Source of the DNA: Chitinophagaceae bacterium | GTDB lineage: Bacteria; Bacteroidota; Bacteroidia; Chitinophagales; Chitinophagaceae | Assembly: GCA_019638595.1 (NCBI GenBank) | Contig: JAHBTJ010000001.1 | Coordinates: 248,001-312,000, forward strand | Reading direction: 5' to 3' | Length of the DNA stretch: 64,000 nt | Shown: piece by piece, positions 1-7,433 of the stretch | Layout of the letters: every line of letters begins with the position of its first letter | Position numbering within the stretch: position 1 is the first letter of the stretch | Notes under the pieces: model-generated | Database searches by the model: none | Seen by the model: the letters and a program-made list of their open reading frames with translations, nothing else | What the model was told of the DNA's origin: nothing | Translations under genes and position numbers: made by a program

Positions 1-1071
1 GCGTTGCGTCAAACCGGGGGAAATATTTTGCAGGAGATCTCCCCGGGGGATTTTCCCGTGTCGAAATACGGTAAGGCGACCCGGCTGTTTAATTTTCATA
101 GCTGGCGGCCTTATTATGAGCAGCCGGACTGGAGCTTTACCCTGTATGGACAGAATGTGCTTAATACTTTTCAATCGCGGCTGTATTACAGCTTCAACGA
201 AAATGAGCGGAGTCATACAGCCGGCGCCGGCGCTACCCTGGCAACCTGGTTCCCCTGGGTAACCGGTGGTATTTCGTATACGTTTGACCGTAAGGTGAGC
301 GATTCCGCACGCACTATTCACTGGAATGAGCTGAATGCCAATATAGGGCTAAGCCTGCCTCTCAACTTTACCCGGGGCCGGTGGTATAAAAACCTTACGC
401 TGGCATCTTCTTTCAATGTGGAACAACTGGCTATTACCGGAAAATACAAGGATAGTGTAGCCAGTCCATTGTTTAACTATTTGCAGTTTTCGCTTAACTG
501 GAGCAGCCAGGTACAGCGGGCGGTACAGCATATCAATCCGCGGTTTGCACAAACATTGCTGTTCCGTTACAGAACGGTTGTGAATGAGCATACCGCCAGG
601 CAGTTGCTTGCCAGCGGATCTTTATATTTCCCGGGATTGGGCGTGAATCACAGTCTTGTATTGTCTGCGGCGTTCCAGCAGCGGGATACTGCCAATCAAT
701 ATCGCTTTTCGAATAACTTTCCTTTTGCAAGAGGATACGATGGTATTGATGCACCCCGTATGTGGAAATGGGCGGCGAATTATCATTTCCCTGTGGTATA
801 TCCCGATTGGGGATTTGGGCAGATACTGTATTTCCTGCGCGTGAGGGGAAATATTTTTTTCGATTATGCCCAGGCGCAGAGCTTACGCACGCTGGACATA
901 TTTTCTTTTAGAAGCGCAGGTGCTGAAATTTATTTTGATACCAAATGGTGGAACCAGCAACCGGTTACATTTGGATTACGTTACAGTCGCCTGCTGGATG
1001 ATAACATTGCAGGAGTGAACAGTCCTGGCCGGTGGGAGTTTATTTTGCCGGTAGATTTGTTCAGCAGGTAG
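1..1071 (+). CDS. C-terminal part of an outer-membrane beta-barrel protein (5' end outside window)
   Basis: The frame is open to the left edge, so only the last ~356 residues are visible. They show alternating aromatic/polar strand patterns, many Tyr/Trp/Phe residues, and repeated short stretches such as LTLASSFNVEQ and VTFGLRYSRLL, typical of bacterial surface-antigen (BamA/D15-like) or TolB-propeller-plus-barrel proteins of Bacteroidota. The protein ends in ILPVDLFSR, without a clear terminal Phe. A barrel in the outer membrane is inferred; the exact family cannot be fixed without the N-terminal half. It is followed by a repeat-rich spacer and an exported protein gene on the same strand. 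Confidence 0.6.
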   Translation, partial: ALRQTGGNILQEISPGDFPVSKYGKATRLFNFHSWRPYYEQPDWSFTLYGQNVLNTFQSRLYYSFNENERSHTAGAGATLATWFPWVTGGISYTFDRKVSDSARTIHWNELNANIGLSLPLNFTRGRWYKNLTLASSFNVEQLAITGKYKDSVASPLFNYLQFSLNWSSQVQRAVQHINPRFAQTLLFRYRTVVNEHTARQLLASGSLYFPGLGVNHSLVLSAAFQQRDTANQYRFSNNFPFARGYDGIDAPRMWKWAANYHFPVVYPDWGFGQILYFLRVRGNIFFDYAQAQSLRTLDIFSFRSAGAEIYFDTKWWNQQPVTFGLRYSRLLDDNIAGVNSPGRWEFILPVDLFSR

Positions 1072-1086
1072 GGGAGGGAGATGGTG

Positions 1087-1205
1087 GATTTGAAATTTGA
1101 TGGCTGTTGCCGGTTACAGGTTTCGGGTTTATAGTTTGAAGTTTGTGGTTTCTTAACAACTATAAACAGCAACCATTATAAATCACAAACTATAAACCAT
1201 AAATG
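1087..1205. repeat. Intergenic word-like AT-rich repeat, copy 1
   Basis: The spacer between two plus-strand genes consists of short phrases that recur in other gaps of the window: GGTTACAGGTTTCGGGTTTATAG, then AACTATAAACAGCAACC and CACAAACTATAAACC. The last phrases are roughly the reverse complement of the first (TTTATAGTTTG against CAAACTATAAA), so the copy has dyad symmetry. It does not look coding. Its role is unknown. Confidence 0.6.
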
Positions 1206-1210
1206 ATATC

Positions 1211-2107
1211 ATGCAGATCAAACTATTTATTACTATTTGTTGTTTGGGGATGATGCGTGCGTATGCGCAGAATGGCGTGCTGGTTTTTCAATCGGATTTT
1301 GGATTGAAAGACGGAGCTGTTTCGGCTATGAAAGGGGTTGCTAATGGCGTATCAATTAACTTAAAGCTATACGATATCACGCATGAAATTCCGGCGTATA
1401 ATATATGGGAGGCTGCTTATAGGCTTGAACAAACGGTTCGTTACTGGCCTGCTGGCACCGTGTTTGTATCGGTGGTAGATCCCGGGGTGGGAACGGAAAG
1501 AAAGTCGGTTGTGCTGAAGACGAGATCCGGTCATTTTATAGTAACACCCGATAATGGTACCCTTACCCTGGTAGCGGCATCACTGGGCGTGCAAGAGCTG
1601 CGCGAAATAGATGAAGCTGTGAACCGGAGAAAAAATTCAGAAGCATCCTACACCTTTCATGGGCGGGATGTATACGCGTATACGGGCGCACGGCTGGCAG
1701 CAAAGGTCATCAGCTTTGAAGAGGTTGGCGAGTCCTTGCTTCCAACGGTAGTAACCATTCCTTACCAGGCTGCAATCATAGAAAATAATATATTAAAAGG
1801 AAGCATACCCATACTGGATGTACAGTACGGTAACGTATGGACGAATATACCGGCAACGATGGTACAACAGTTGAATATTACTCCCGGGCAAAAGCTGCAG
1901 GTAAAAATATTTCATGGTAATAAGCAGGTATACATAGGTATATTGCAATATGCTGAAACATTCGGGGCTGTGAGTAAAGGGGAATGCCTGGCTTATCTGA
2001 ACAGTTTGCTCCGGTTGTCGTTTGCCATTAACCAGGGGAATTTTGCCGAACAGTTCCGTATAGCCGGCGGTGCAGACTGGAGGGTGGAGGTGAGAAAAGC
2101 ACCGTGA
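1211..2107 (+). CDS. SAM hydroxide adenosyltransferase / DUF62 family protein with signal peptide
   Basis: The family hydrolyses S-adenosylmethionine with hydroxide to adenosine and methionine, and is related to fluorinase and chlorinase. Family motifs are seen in order: FQSDFGLKDGAVSAMKG (about residue 27-43), VDPGVGTERKSVV (about 89-101), TPDNG (about 112) and FHGRDVYA (about 148-155), followed by a C-terminal beta domain. The Asp (VDPG), Arg (ER) and His (FHGRD) match the conserved Asp-Arg-His set of the family. The length, 298 aa, is normal after removing the leader. Residues 1-20 form a clear signal peptide ending in RAYAQ. That is odd because the usual substrate is cytoplasmic. Upstream is the barrel gene, downstream a membrane protein gene. 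Confidence 0.85.
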   Translation: MQIKLFITICCLGMMRAYAQNGVLVFQSDFGLKDGAVSAMKGVANGVSINLKLYDITHEIPAYNIWEAAYRLEQTVRYWPAGTVFVSVVDPGVGTERKSVVLKTRSGHFIVTPDNGTLTLVAASLGVQELREIDEAVNRRKNSEASYTFHGRDVYAYTGARLAAKVISFEEVGESLLPTVVTIPYQAAIIENNILKGSIPILDVQYGNVWTNIPATMVQQLNITPGQKLQVKIFHGNKQVYIGILQYAETFGAVSKGECLAYLNSLLRLSFAINQGNFAEQFRIAGGADWRVEVRKAP

Positions 2108-2174
2108 GCGGATACTATTAAATGTGCTGATATTAAGTAATTGAACAGTATAACAGAAAAAAACTAATGCAGAA

Positions 2175-3473
2175 ATGACCCGGACCTACCGTATATTCAT
2201 TGGAATTGTTGTGGTAGGTGCATTAATATGGACAATAATACGTGATTGGCATCTTATAAAATTAATGCCGGGAGATATACGTAACAGGGTTGTAGGAGCC
2301 AGGCTGCAAAAGGACAATCAATCGCCTTATTTTTATAAATGGAAAGCCGGAGATGGTATCAGGTATTATGATCCTGGAAATTTTTATTCTTATTCGGCCT
2401 CACCATCTACCGCAAGCCCCTTTTTCCATATTTTACTTTATCCTCTTGCAGACCTGGAGCAGCAGGCTTTTAACAAAATATGGCTTGCTTTACAGTATCT
2501 GCTATTAACGGTTTCTGTTTTTTTATGCCTTAGACTGGCAGAAACTAATGCTCAAAAAACAGCGGTGATACTGGCAGGCGCCGGGATCTTGTTTACAGAC
2601 GGTTGGATTCACTCGATCGTATTAGGGCAACTTTACCTTATTCCCCCTTTTTTGGCTATTACATTCGTTTATTATTTCCAGCATAATAAGCCTCCGCTAT
2701 ACGCTGTTATTTCCGGTATTGTTTTTATTATAGCGTTATTGGTACGTCCAACCCTTTTGCTTTTTTTCCTTCCTTTTATTTTTTTAGCGAAGCAGTATAC
2801 GAAAAAATATAAAGTGCTTTTTTTTCTTCCATCTCTACTGTTATTGGTGTGGCTCCTTAGCAGCAGTACGCAAAGGAATTTATGGATGGACTACAGGAAA
2901 AATATAGATGAACAGGTGAAGATCCATTACACCGGAAATGCAACGCTGCAAGCCAGTGACCCGGACCCCAAATACACAGTATGGGAGGGGTTAGACTATA
3001 AGGAGATGGAGAAAGAATCAAAAAGAGGATGGTTTGTCAATACCTCTCAGCATGTAAATGTTTCCTTCCTGGTATTTGATATATTTCATACAAAAATATC
3101 CCTGCAGCTTCTTATTACTTTATTTTTTATAACGGGCGCGGCTATGCTTATTGTTTTTATGTATTTTAATATGCCCGGCAGAACGGTGTATAATTTTTCA
3201 CTATTGGGATATGCTTTATATATGTTATGTGATTTTTTTTCTCCTATTGTCCGTCATCAATATTATGCGGTGCAGTGGGTTTTTCCATTGCTGATTGCCG
3301 CTGTGCTTTTTACTTCCCAGTATTGGAAGCTGTATATATTAATGGGGATTTGTTTACTGCTGAATATTGCGGAGGTACCCTTTATAAAAATGGAACACAC
3401 TATCGGAGAATACCTGTGGTTAGTTTGTTTTTTTTATTTAGCTGTATTTTATAAGCAGCAAAAAATAAGCTGA
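2175..3473 (+). CDS. Polytopic membrane protein, GT87/DUF2029-like glycosyltransferase
   Basis: This is a 432-aa protein with about ten hydrophobic segments, beginning with one N-terminal helix (residues 7-22). After it come a periplasmic-type loop carrying DIRNRVVGARL and YYDPGNFYSYSASPSTASP, and then clustered helices to the C-terminus. The pattern (N-terminal helix, acidic-Arg motif, Pro/Ser-rich loop, many helices) resembles GT87 mannosyltransferase-like (GT-C fold) enzymes that use polyprenyl-phosphate sugars. The family call is by pattern only, and substrate and role are unknown. The gene lies 67 bases after the preceding gene on the same strand and may be co-transcribed with it. It is richer in A+T than its neighbours. 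Confidence 0.6.
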   Translation: MTRTYRIFIGIVVVGALIWTIIRDWHLIKLMPGDIRNRVVGARLQKDNQSPYFYKWKAGDGIRYYDPGNFYSYSASPSTASPFFHILLYPLADLEQQAFNKIWLALQYLLLTVSVFLCLRLAETNAQKTAVILAGAGILFTDGWIHSIVLGQLYLIPPFLAITFVYYFQHNKPPLYAVISGIVFIIALLVRPTLLLFFLPFIFLAKQYTKKYKVLFFLPSLLLLVWLLSSSTQRNLWMDYRKNIDEQVKIHYTGNATLQASDPDPKYTVWEGLDYKEMEKESKRGWFVNTSQHVNVSFLVFDIFHTKISLQLLITLFFITGAAMLIVFMYFNMPGRTVYNFSLLGYALYMLCDFFSPIVRHQYYAVQWVFPLLIAAVLFTSQYWKLYILMGICLLLNIAEVPFIKMEHTIGEYLWLVCFFYLAVFYKQQKIS

Positions 3474-3500
3474 TCAGTTCTTGCCGGCTTATATTACAGT

Positions 3501-3662
3501 TTACCGGTTACCTGTTCCTTTGATTATTTTATCCAACACCGTTGGTTTCAGACCTTCAGGGTCAATGGGTGTGTTTCCGCCTTTTGCGCTTGCAGGGTAA
3601 ATGCCAGGTTTGATCGTATGTGTATGGCGTATTCCCGATGAAGGCCATTGCACGGCTTGCAT
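3501..3662 (-). pseudogene. Short unidentified minus-strand ORF, possibly a gene remnant
   Basis: A 53-codon minus-strand frame begins MQAVQWPSSGIRH and ends LDKIIKGTGNR before a TAA at 3501-3503. Its composition (Pro/Gly/Lys, PTNGGKA-type turns when read in frame) looks more protein-like than a random frame, and reading stays open a few codons upstream of the ATG. I do not recognise a family. It may be the 3' tail of a decayed gene. It lies just downstream of the acetyltransferase gene on the same strand. Confidence 0.2.
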
Positions 3663-3697
3663 CGGGTGTCCGGATCAAAGTGGCTGGGCAAATTGCT

Positions 3698-4216
3698 TTA
3701 TACTTCCTGGTTGTATGTTAGGTCTAGTGTGTACAGCCAATATCTTTTTCCAAGCCGTTGATCAATTTCCCTTAAAATTTTAAATCCCAAACTTTCATAG
3801 ATGTGCCTGGCTTTGTCCATCAGCTCAGAAGTATGAAGGGAAATGACTTTTTCATTATTTCTTCTTGCTACGTCAATACAGGTTGCGGTTAGCTTTTTCC
3901 CAACTCCCTGTCCTGAAAAGTCGGGATCAACAGTAACAAGGCGGATATGGCACCAGTCCTTGTCATAAATTTCAGTTGGATTTCCATTCCCAACGAGAAA
4001 TGCCATTCCGATGATCTCATTCCTGTCTGTTGTACAAACTATAGAATACGATTTGCTTATTAATTCAGTATATGTTTTCTCATCTGTCAGGCTGTTATGC
4101 AGTCTGTTCCAATTTTCATCTGTTAAATATGGTTTGAATTGTATCCAGGATTTAACAGCCAGCTTTTTTAGTTCGGCCAAATCGCTAAGCGTTCCTTGTC
4201 TGTAAGTTAAGTTCAT
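3698..4216 (-). CDS. GNAT family N-acetyltransferase
   Basis: GNAT enzymes transfer an acetyl group from acetyl-CoA to an amine. The 172-aa protein has the full fold: an N-terminal LTYRQGTLSDLAELKKLA start (beta1-alpha1), a central IIGMAFLV strand, then IRLVTVDPDFSGQGVGKKL with the Q-x-x-G-x-G/A acetyl-CoA pyrophosphate loop (GQGVGKK, about residue 103), and KARHIYESLGFKILRE (motif B, about residue 132-147). Length is typical. It is a single minus-strand gene convergent with the upstream plus-strand membrane protein gene. The substrate cannot be predicted. Confidence 0.9.
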   Translation of the reverse strand: MNLTYRQGTLSDLAELKKLAVKSWIQFKPYLTDENWNRLHNSLTDEKTYTELISKSYSIVCTTDRNEIIGMAFLVGNGNPTEIYDKDWCHIRLVTVDPDFSGQGVGKKLTATCIDVARRNNEKVISLHTSELMDKARHIYESLGFKILREIDQRLGKRYWLYTLDLTYNQEV

Positions 4217-4684
4217 TCGTTTCTAATTTGTAAGAGCCGCGTCATTGCTTGCAGCTGACGAGCAGGTTTTTTACACAGGTTGGAGATTAGCATTCCATCT
4301 GTGTGCTACCGCTGCTGATTGAAAATATGTTGATGAAGTTAAATACAAAAACTGAATTGTTCTGTGCCTGCCCGGACCCGATCGTCAACTGTTAATTCAC
4401 TGTCAGGAACAGAGCCGGTTGTTTAAGCATATATATTTTTTAACCTGCGAAAAATAGAACGTTTCTCACCAAATACAAATGTGCGTTATATATTCAGTAA
4501 CCATCGTACAACAATACAGCGGCTTTATCGTTGTACATATCCCCTCCGGGAGATTTTTTTATTATTGGATTTATATGGGAATAATTTTATCTTGCCACAT
4601 ACGGTTTCCATTTAGGAAACGATCAACATTGCTTGCAGGTTAGCCAAACACCAAAATATTCCAATCCACTAACTTTGAATAGCA
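4217..4684. other. Gene-free stretch between divergent genes
   Basis: About 470 bases between the minus-strand acetyltransferase and the plus-strand gene at 4685. I see no convincing ORF, RNA gene or repeat. Near its right end, TAACTTTG (4670-4677) matches the Bacteroidota -7 box TAnnTTTG, only 8 bases before the next start codon, which would give a very short leader. No TTTG -33 box is visible, so the promoter call is weak. Confidence 0.4.
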
Positions 4685-6136
4685 ATGAGCATTGTTCACA
4701 ACAAAGATATCGGGACCAAGCAAAAAGCGCTGGCTATTAATCTCGACCCGCAGATATATGGTTCTTTTGCCGAAATAGGCGCCGGGCAGGATGTAGCCGC
4801 CAATTTTTTTAAGGCAGGCGCTTCGTCGGGCACCATCGCCAAAACCATGTCGGCTTACGACATGACTTTTTCTGATGCTATTTACGGAGTACAGCAAAAA
4901 AAGCGGTATGTAAGCGAGGAGCGGCTCATGTCAATGCTTGATCATGAATACCAGCTTTTAATAGAACGCCTTGCCGCGTTAAAAGGTGATACCACTACTT
5001 TTTTCGCTTTTTCCGATACAGTGGCGGCACTCAACTACAATAAAACGAACGAAGGGCATGGCTGGATGGGTGTTCGTTTTCAGCAGGAGCCCGGCGGTAT
5101 ACCCAACGATGTGGTGCTGCACGTAAAGCTGCACGACAATAACAATATCCGCCAGCAGCAGGCCGTTGGCGTGCTGGGCGTTAATCTTATATATGCCTGC
5201 TTTTATTACCGCGAAATACCGCTCGTTTTCCTGCAGTCTTTAATGGATAATATTGAGAAAGACCGTATACAGATTGATATGATCCGTTTTGAAGGACCTG
5301 CTTTTACAAAAGTGGATAACCGCCTGATGAGCCTGCACCTGGTGAGATATGGCTTTACGGACGTGGCTTTATTTGGCCCGGATGGAAAAAACAGGCAACC
5401 TTCTGAAGTGCTGTATAAAAAACACATCGTAGTGCTTAGAGGGCGTTACCGCCCGGTAATTAATGTGCATATGGACATGCTGCACACGGGAGTAAAACAG
5501 TTCATGGAAGAGCCTGACGTAGATAAGGAGAACGTGGTGGTGATTAATGAGCTTACCCTCCAGGGACTGAAAGAAAGGGATGCGGACGAAAAAGCTGAAA
5601 TAGACGAGAAGGATTTTCTTGACCGCGTAGACGTTCTTTGCTCGCTCGGGCAAACGGTGATGATCTCCAATTTTCAACGGTATTATAAGCTGGTAGCTTA
5701 CCTGTCTACCATCACCAAATTAAAGATGGGCGTGGTGCTGGGGTATCCCAATCTTGAATATATTTTTTCCGAGGAACATTATCTTGATTTGCCCGGCGGT
5801 ATCCTGGAATCTTTTGCCACCCTGTTCAGCCGAAAAGTAAAGCTCTTCATCTATCCTACTTTAAGGGATGGTGTTATATATAATTGCGCCAGCTTTTCGC
5901 TTCCTCCGAAATTGATTGATCTGTTCCGCTACCTGATCGCCAATGATAAAATTGAAGACATCATCCATTATGATGAAAGCAACCTGCACGTGCAGACAGA
6001 TGCGGTGCTGCAGCAGATAAAGCAGGGCTTTGCCGGCTGGGAAGAGCACGTGCCACGCGAGGTTGCTTCCATGATAAAGTACCGGTATCTTTTCGGCTAT
6101 ACGCCTTCACCCGCTCCTGCAAAACAACCGGAATAA
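4685..6136 (+). CDS. Conserved protein of unknown function, sometimes labelled nucleotide adenylyltransferase
   Basis: This is a 483-aa soluble protein beginning MSIVHNKDIGTKQKALAINL, with the conserved early block FAEIGAGQDVAANFF and GTIAKTMSAYDMTFSDAIYG. I recognise this start from a widespread Bacteroidota/Chlorobi/Cyanobacteria family that automated annotation calls nicotinamide-nucleotide adenylyltransferase or, wrongly, TonB-dependent receptor. No (H/T)xGH nucleotidyltransferase motif, signal peptide or membrane helix is visible. I therefore leave the function open; a cytoplasmic location is inferred. It is monocistronic, convergent with the YiaAB gene, and the two share a hairpin terminator. 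Confidence 0.75.
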   Translation: MSIVHNKDIGTKQKALAINLDPQIYGSFAEIGAGQDVAANFFKAGASSGTIAKTMSAYDMTFSDAIYGVQQKKRYVSEERLMSMLDHEYQLLIERLAALKGDTTTFFAFSDTVAALNYNKTNEGHGWMGVRFQQEPGGIPNDVVLHVKLHDNNNIRQQQAVGVLGVNLIYACFYYREIPLVFLQSLMDNIEKDRIQIDMIRFEGPAFTKVDNRLMSLHLVRYGFTDVALFGPDGKNRQPSEVLYKKHIVVLRGRYRPVINVHMDMLHTGVKQFMEEPDVDKENVVVINELTLQGLKERDADEKAEIDEKDFLDRVDVLCSLGQTVMISNFQRYYKLVAYLSTITKLKMGVVLGYPNLEYIFSEEHYLDLPGGILESFATLFSRKVKLFIYPTLRDGVIYNCASFSLPPKLIDLFRYLIANDKIEDIIHYDESNLHVQTDAVLQQIKQGFAGWEEHVPREVASMIKYRYLFGYTPSPAPAKQPE

Positions 6137-6169
6137 ATGATAGCAGGAATGTTTGCTGATTCATAAGAA

Positions 6170-6203
6170 ATACCCGGTTCGTTGTAAAGCGGGAACCGGG
6201 TAT
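6170..6203. terminator. Bidirectional hairpin terminator between convergent genes
   Basis: Perfect 11-base arms ATACCCGGTTC (6170-6180) and GAACCGGGTAT (6193-6203) surround a 12-base loop. They sit between the stop of the plus-strand gene (6136) and the stop of the minus-strand gene (6210). The minus-strand side runs into a short T-rich tract; the plus side has few T residues. Confidence 0.65.
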
Positions 6204-6209
6204 GCGTGT

Positions 6210-6677
6210 TTACACCTGCTTATGCACATACGTGGATGTGATCTCTGTTGTATTCTGATCCTTTGCTTCTTCTTTTTGAGCGGCTTTGGCGTCGCGCGTG
6301 TTTTTTTGAACGGCAATAGCGGCAAAAACACTGAGAGTAAACGACATGGCGTAAAAGCCCTTTTCACTTTTGGTGAGCGTGGCGTTCCATAAGCCCACAG
6401 TAAGTAAAACAATGCATAAAATGGTAGCGAACCAGGAAATGCCATAGTACAGGTTGGTTACGGGAATACCTTCCATCTGGTCGCGCACCGCTTTTTGCAC
6501 CGATATGGCGGAAAACAGTCCGAACATCAATACCGTAAAGTAATAGCCCTTTTCGTTCAACTCCATTTCTGCGTTCCATAATCCTGTATTAAAGGCAACG
6601 ATTCCTGCTAGCAAAGCGAACCACGAAGCGCCTGTAAAAGCCGCCGAGGGTTGGTTGGGTTTTTGTTTCATGATCAA
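6210..6677 (-). CDS. YiaA/YiaB two-helix domain inner membrane protein
   Basis: The 155-aa protein contains two copies of the YiaAB two-helix unit. The first has [21 protein letters not shown] and [23 protein letters not shown] (about residues 17-66). The second has [21 protein letters not shown] and [23 protein letters not shown] (about 82-129). The shared GLWNA and QK-x-x-RD landmarks are clear, and a polar lysine/glutamate-rich tail follows. It is an inner-membrane protein; the family is stress-associated in enterobacteria but has no biochemical function. A second ATG two codons later (MKQ) is an equally possible start. A promoter-like box and an FNR-like palindrome lie immediately upstream. 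Confidence 0.85.
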   Translation of the reverse strand: MIMKQKPNQPSAAFTGASWFALLAGIVAFNTGLWNAEMELNEKGYYFTVLMFGLFSAISVQKAVRDQMEGIPVTNLYYGISWFATILCIVLLTVGLWNATLTKSEKGFYAMSFTLSVFAAIAVQKNTRDAKAAQKEEAKDQNTTEITSTYVHKQV

Positions 6678-6689
6678 TTTTTATGAAAA

Positions 6690-6697
6690 CAAATCTA
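6690..6697 (-). promoter_or_regulatory. Putative -7 promoter box for the YiaAB gene
   Basis: On the minus strand this reads TAGATTTG, an exact fit to the Bacteroidota TAnnTTTG -7 consensus, 13 bases upstream of the ATG at 6677. A TTTG at the expected -33 spacing is not evident. Confidence 0.4.
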
Positions 6698-6717
6698 TAA
6701 CGGCGCTGCTATGCTGG

Positions 6718-6735
6718 TTTTGACAATAGTCAAAA
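6718..6735. promoter_or_regulatory. FNR/Crp-type palindromic operator candidate
   Basis: TTTTGAC, four bases AATA, then GTCAAAA form a perfect 7+4+7 dyad containing TTGAC-N4-GTCAA. This is one base per half-site from the classical FNR box TTGAT-N4-ATCAA. It lies 41-58 bases upstream of the YiaAB start and in the gap after the Crp/Fnr gene. The neighbouring regulator carries the E-x-x-S-R recognition-helix residues of FNR. The stem is too AT-rich for a convincing terminator. Confidence 0.5.
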
Positions 6736-6752
6736 AATAACAGGAGCATTTG

Positions 6753-7325
6753 TTAAAGGCGGCCGCGCACCCGGCTCAACGTTTCCTGGCTGATGCCAAG
6801 ATAGGAGGATATAAAGCCTAATGGCACACGTTCTACAATATGCGGGGTGTGCAACAGCAGGCTTTCGTATCGCTCGCCCGCGGTTTTGAAATGGGCATTT
6901 ACATATCTTTCTTCCAGGCGGATATAATATTTTTCGTAAGCGATCCTTACCAGTCGTTCTATTTCGTGGTAGCGGTTAAACAAGCCTGTTAGTGTGTCTT
7001 TGGATATCGCCCAAAGTATGCAGCCTTCCATCAGTTGGATATTCTCCACCGAAGGTTGTTGTGTGGTGAAGCTGTGAAAGGAAGTTACAAAATCGTTTTC
7101 AAAACCGAACCAATGCGTAATTTCCTTTCCGTCCAGGTTGTAAAAGCCTCTTAACGCGCCCTGCTGTAAAAAATAAAGATGCCTGCATACTTTACCTTCC
7201 TTTACCAGGAATTCATTTTTAGCCAGGATGATCTCTTCAAAGCAGTCTTTAAGCACCAGCTCTGCTTCGGCGCTGAGCTGGTAAAATGTTTTAAGATGCG
7301 CTAACAATTGTTGCATACCATGCAA
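6753..7325 (-). CDS. Crp/Fnr family transcriptional regulator
   Basis: The 190-aa protein has an N-terminal cyclic-nucleotide-binding-like beta roll (FLVKEGKVCRHLYFLQQGALRGFYNLDGKEITHWFGFENDF, described here in pieces: FLVKEGKVC at about residue 38 and GKEITHWF at about 66). A long dimerisation helix follows, then a compact C-terminal HTH ending LGISQETLSRVRGRL. It stops just after the recognition helix, as many Bacteroidota members of ~190 aa do. ETLSR matches the FNR residues (Glu, Ser, Arg) that read TTGA. There is no Cys cluster for an iron-sulfur centre and no obvious cAMP-binding Arg/Ser set, so the signal is unknown. It likely acts on the adjacent palindrome at 6718-6735. Confidence 0.88.
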   Translation of the reverse strand: MHGMQQLLAHLKTFYQLSAEAELVLKDCFEEIILAKNEFLVKEGKVCRHLYFLQQGALRGFYNLDGKEITHWFGFENDFVTSFHSFTTQQPSVENIQLMEGCILWAISKDTLTGLFNRYHEIERLVRIAYEKYYIRLEERYVNAHFKTAGERYESLLLHTPHIVERVPLGFISSYLGISQETLSRVRGRL

Positions 7326-7433
7326 AGTAAGAAAGAATAGGATATGAAAACCGGGAGCCCACCTGAACTGCCTGGCGGTAAAGGATTGCAGATACCCTGG
7401 ATTTTTGCGTTGCAGATGTAAGCCGGGGGCAGG

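Noticed and set aside
6718-6735. Terminator of the Crp/Fnr gene
   Set aside because: The stem is short and AT-rich (one G-C and one C-G pair), and its palindrome fits a regulator site better.
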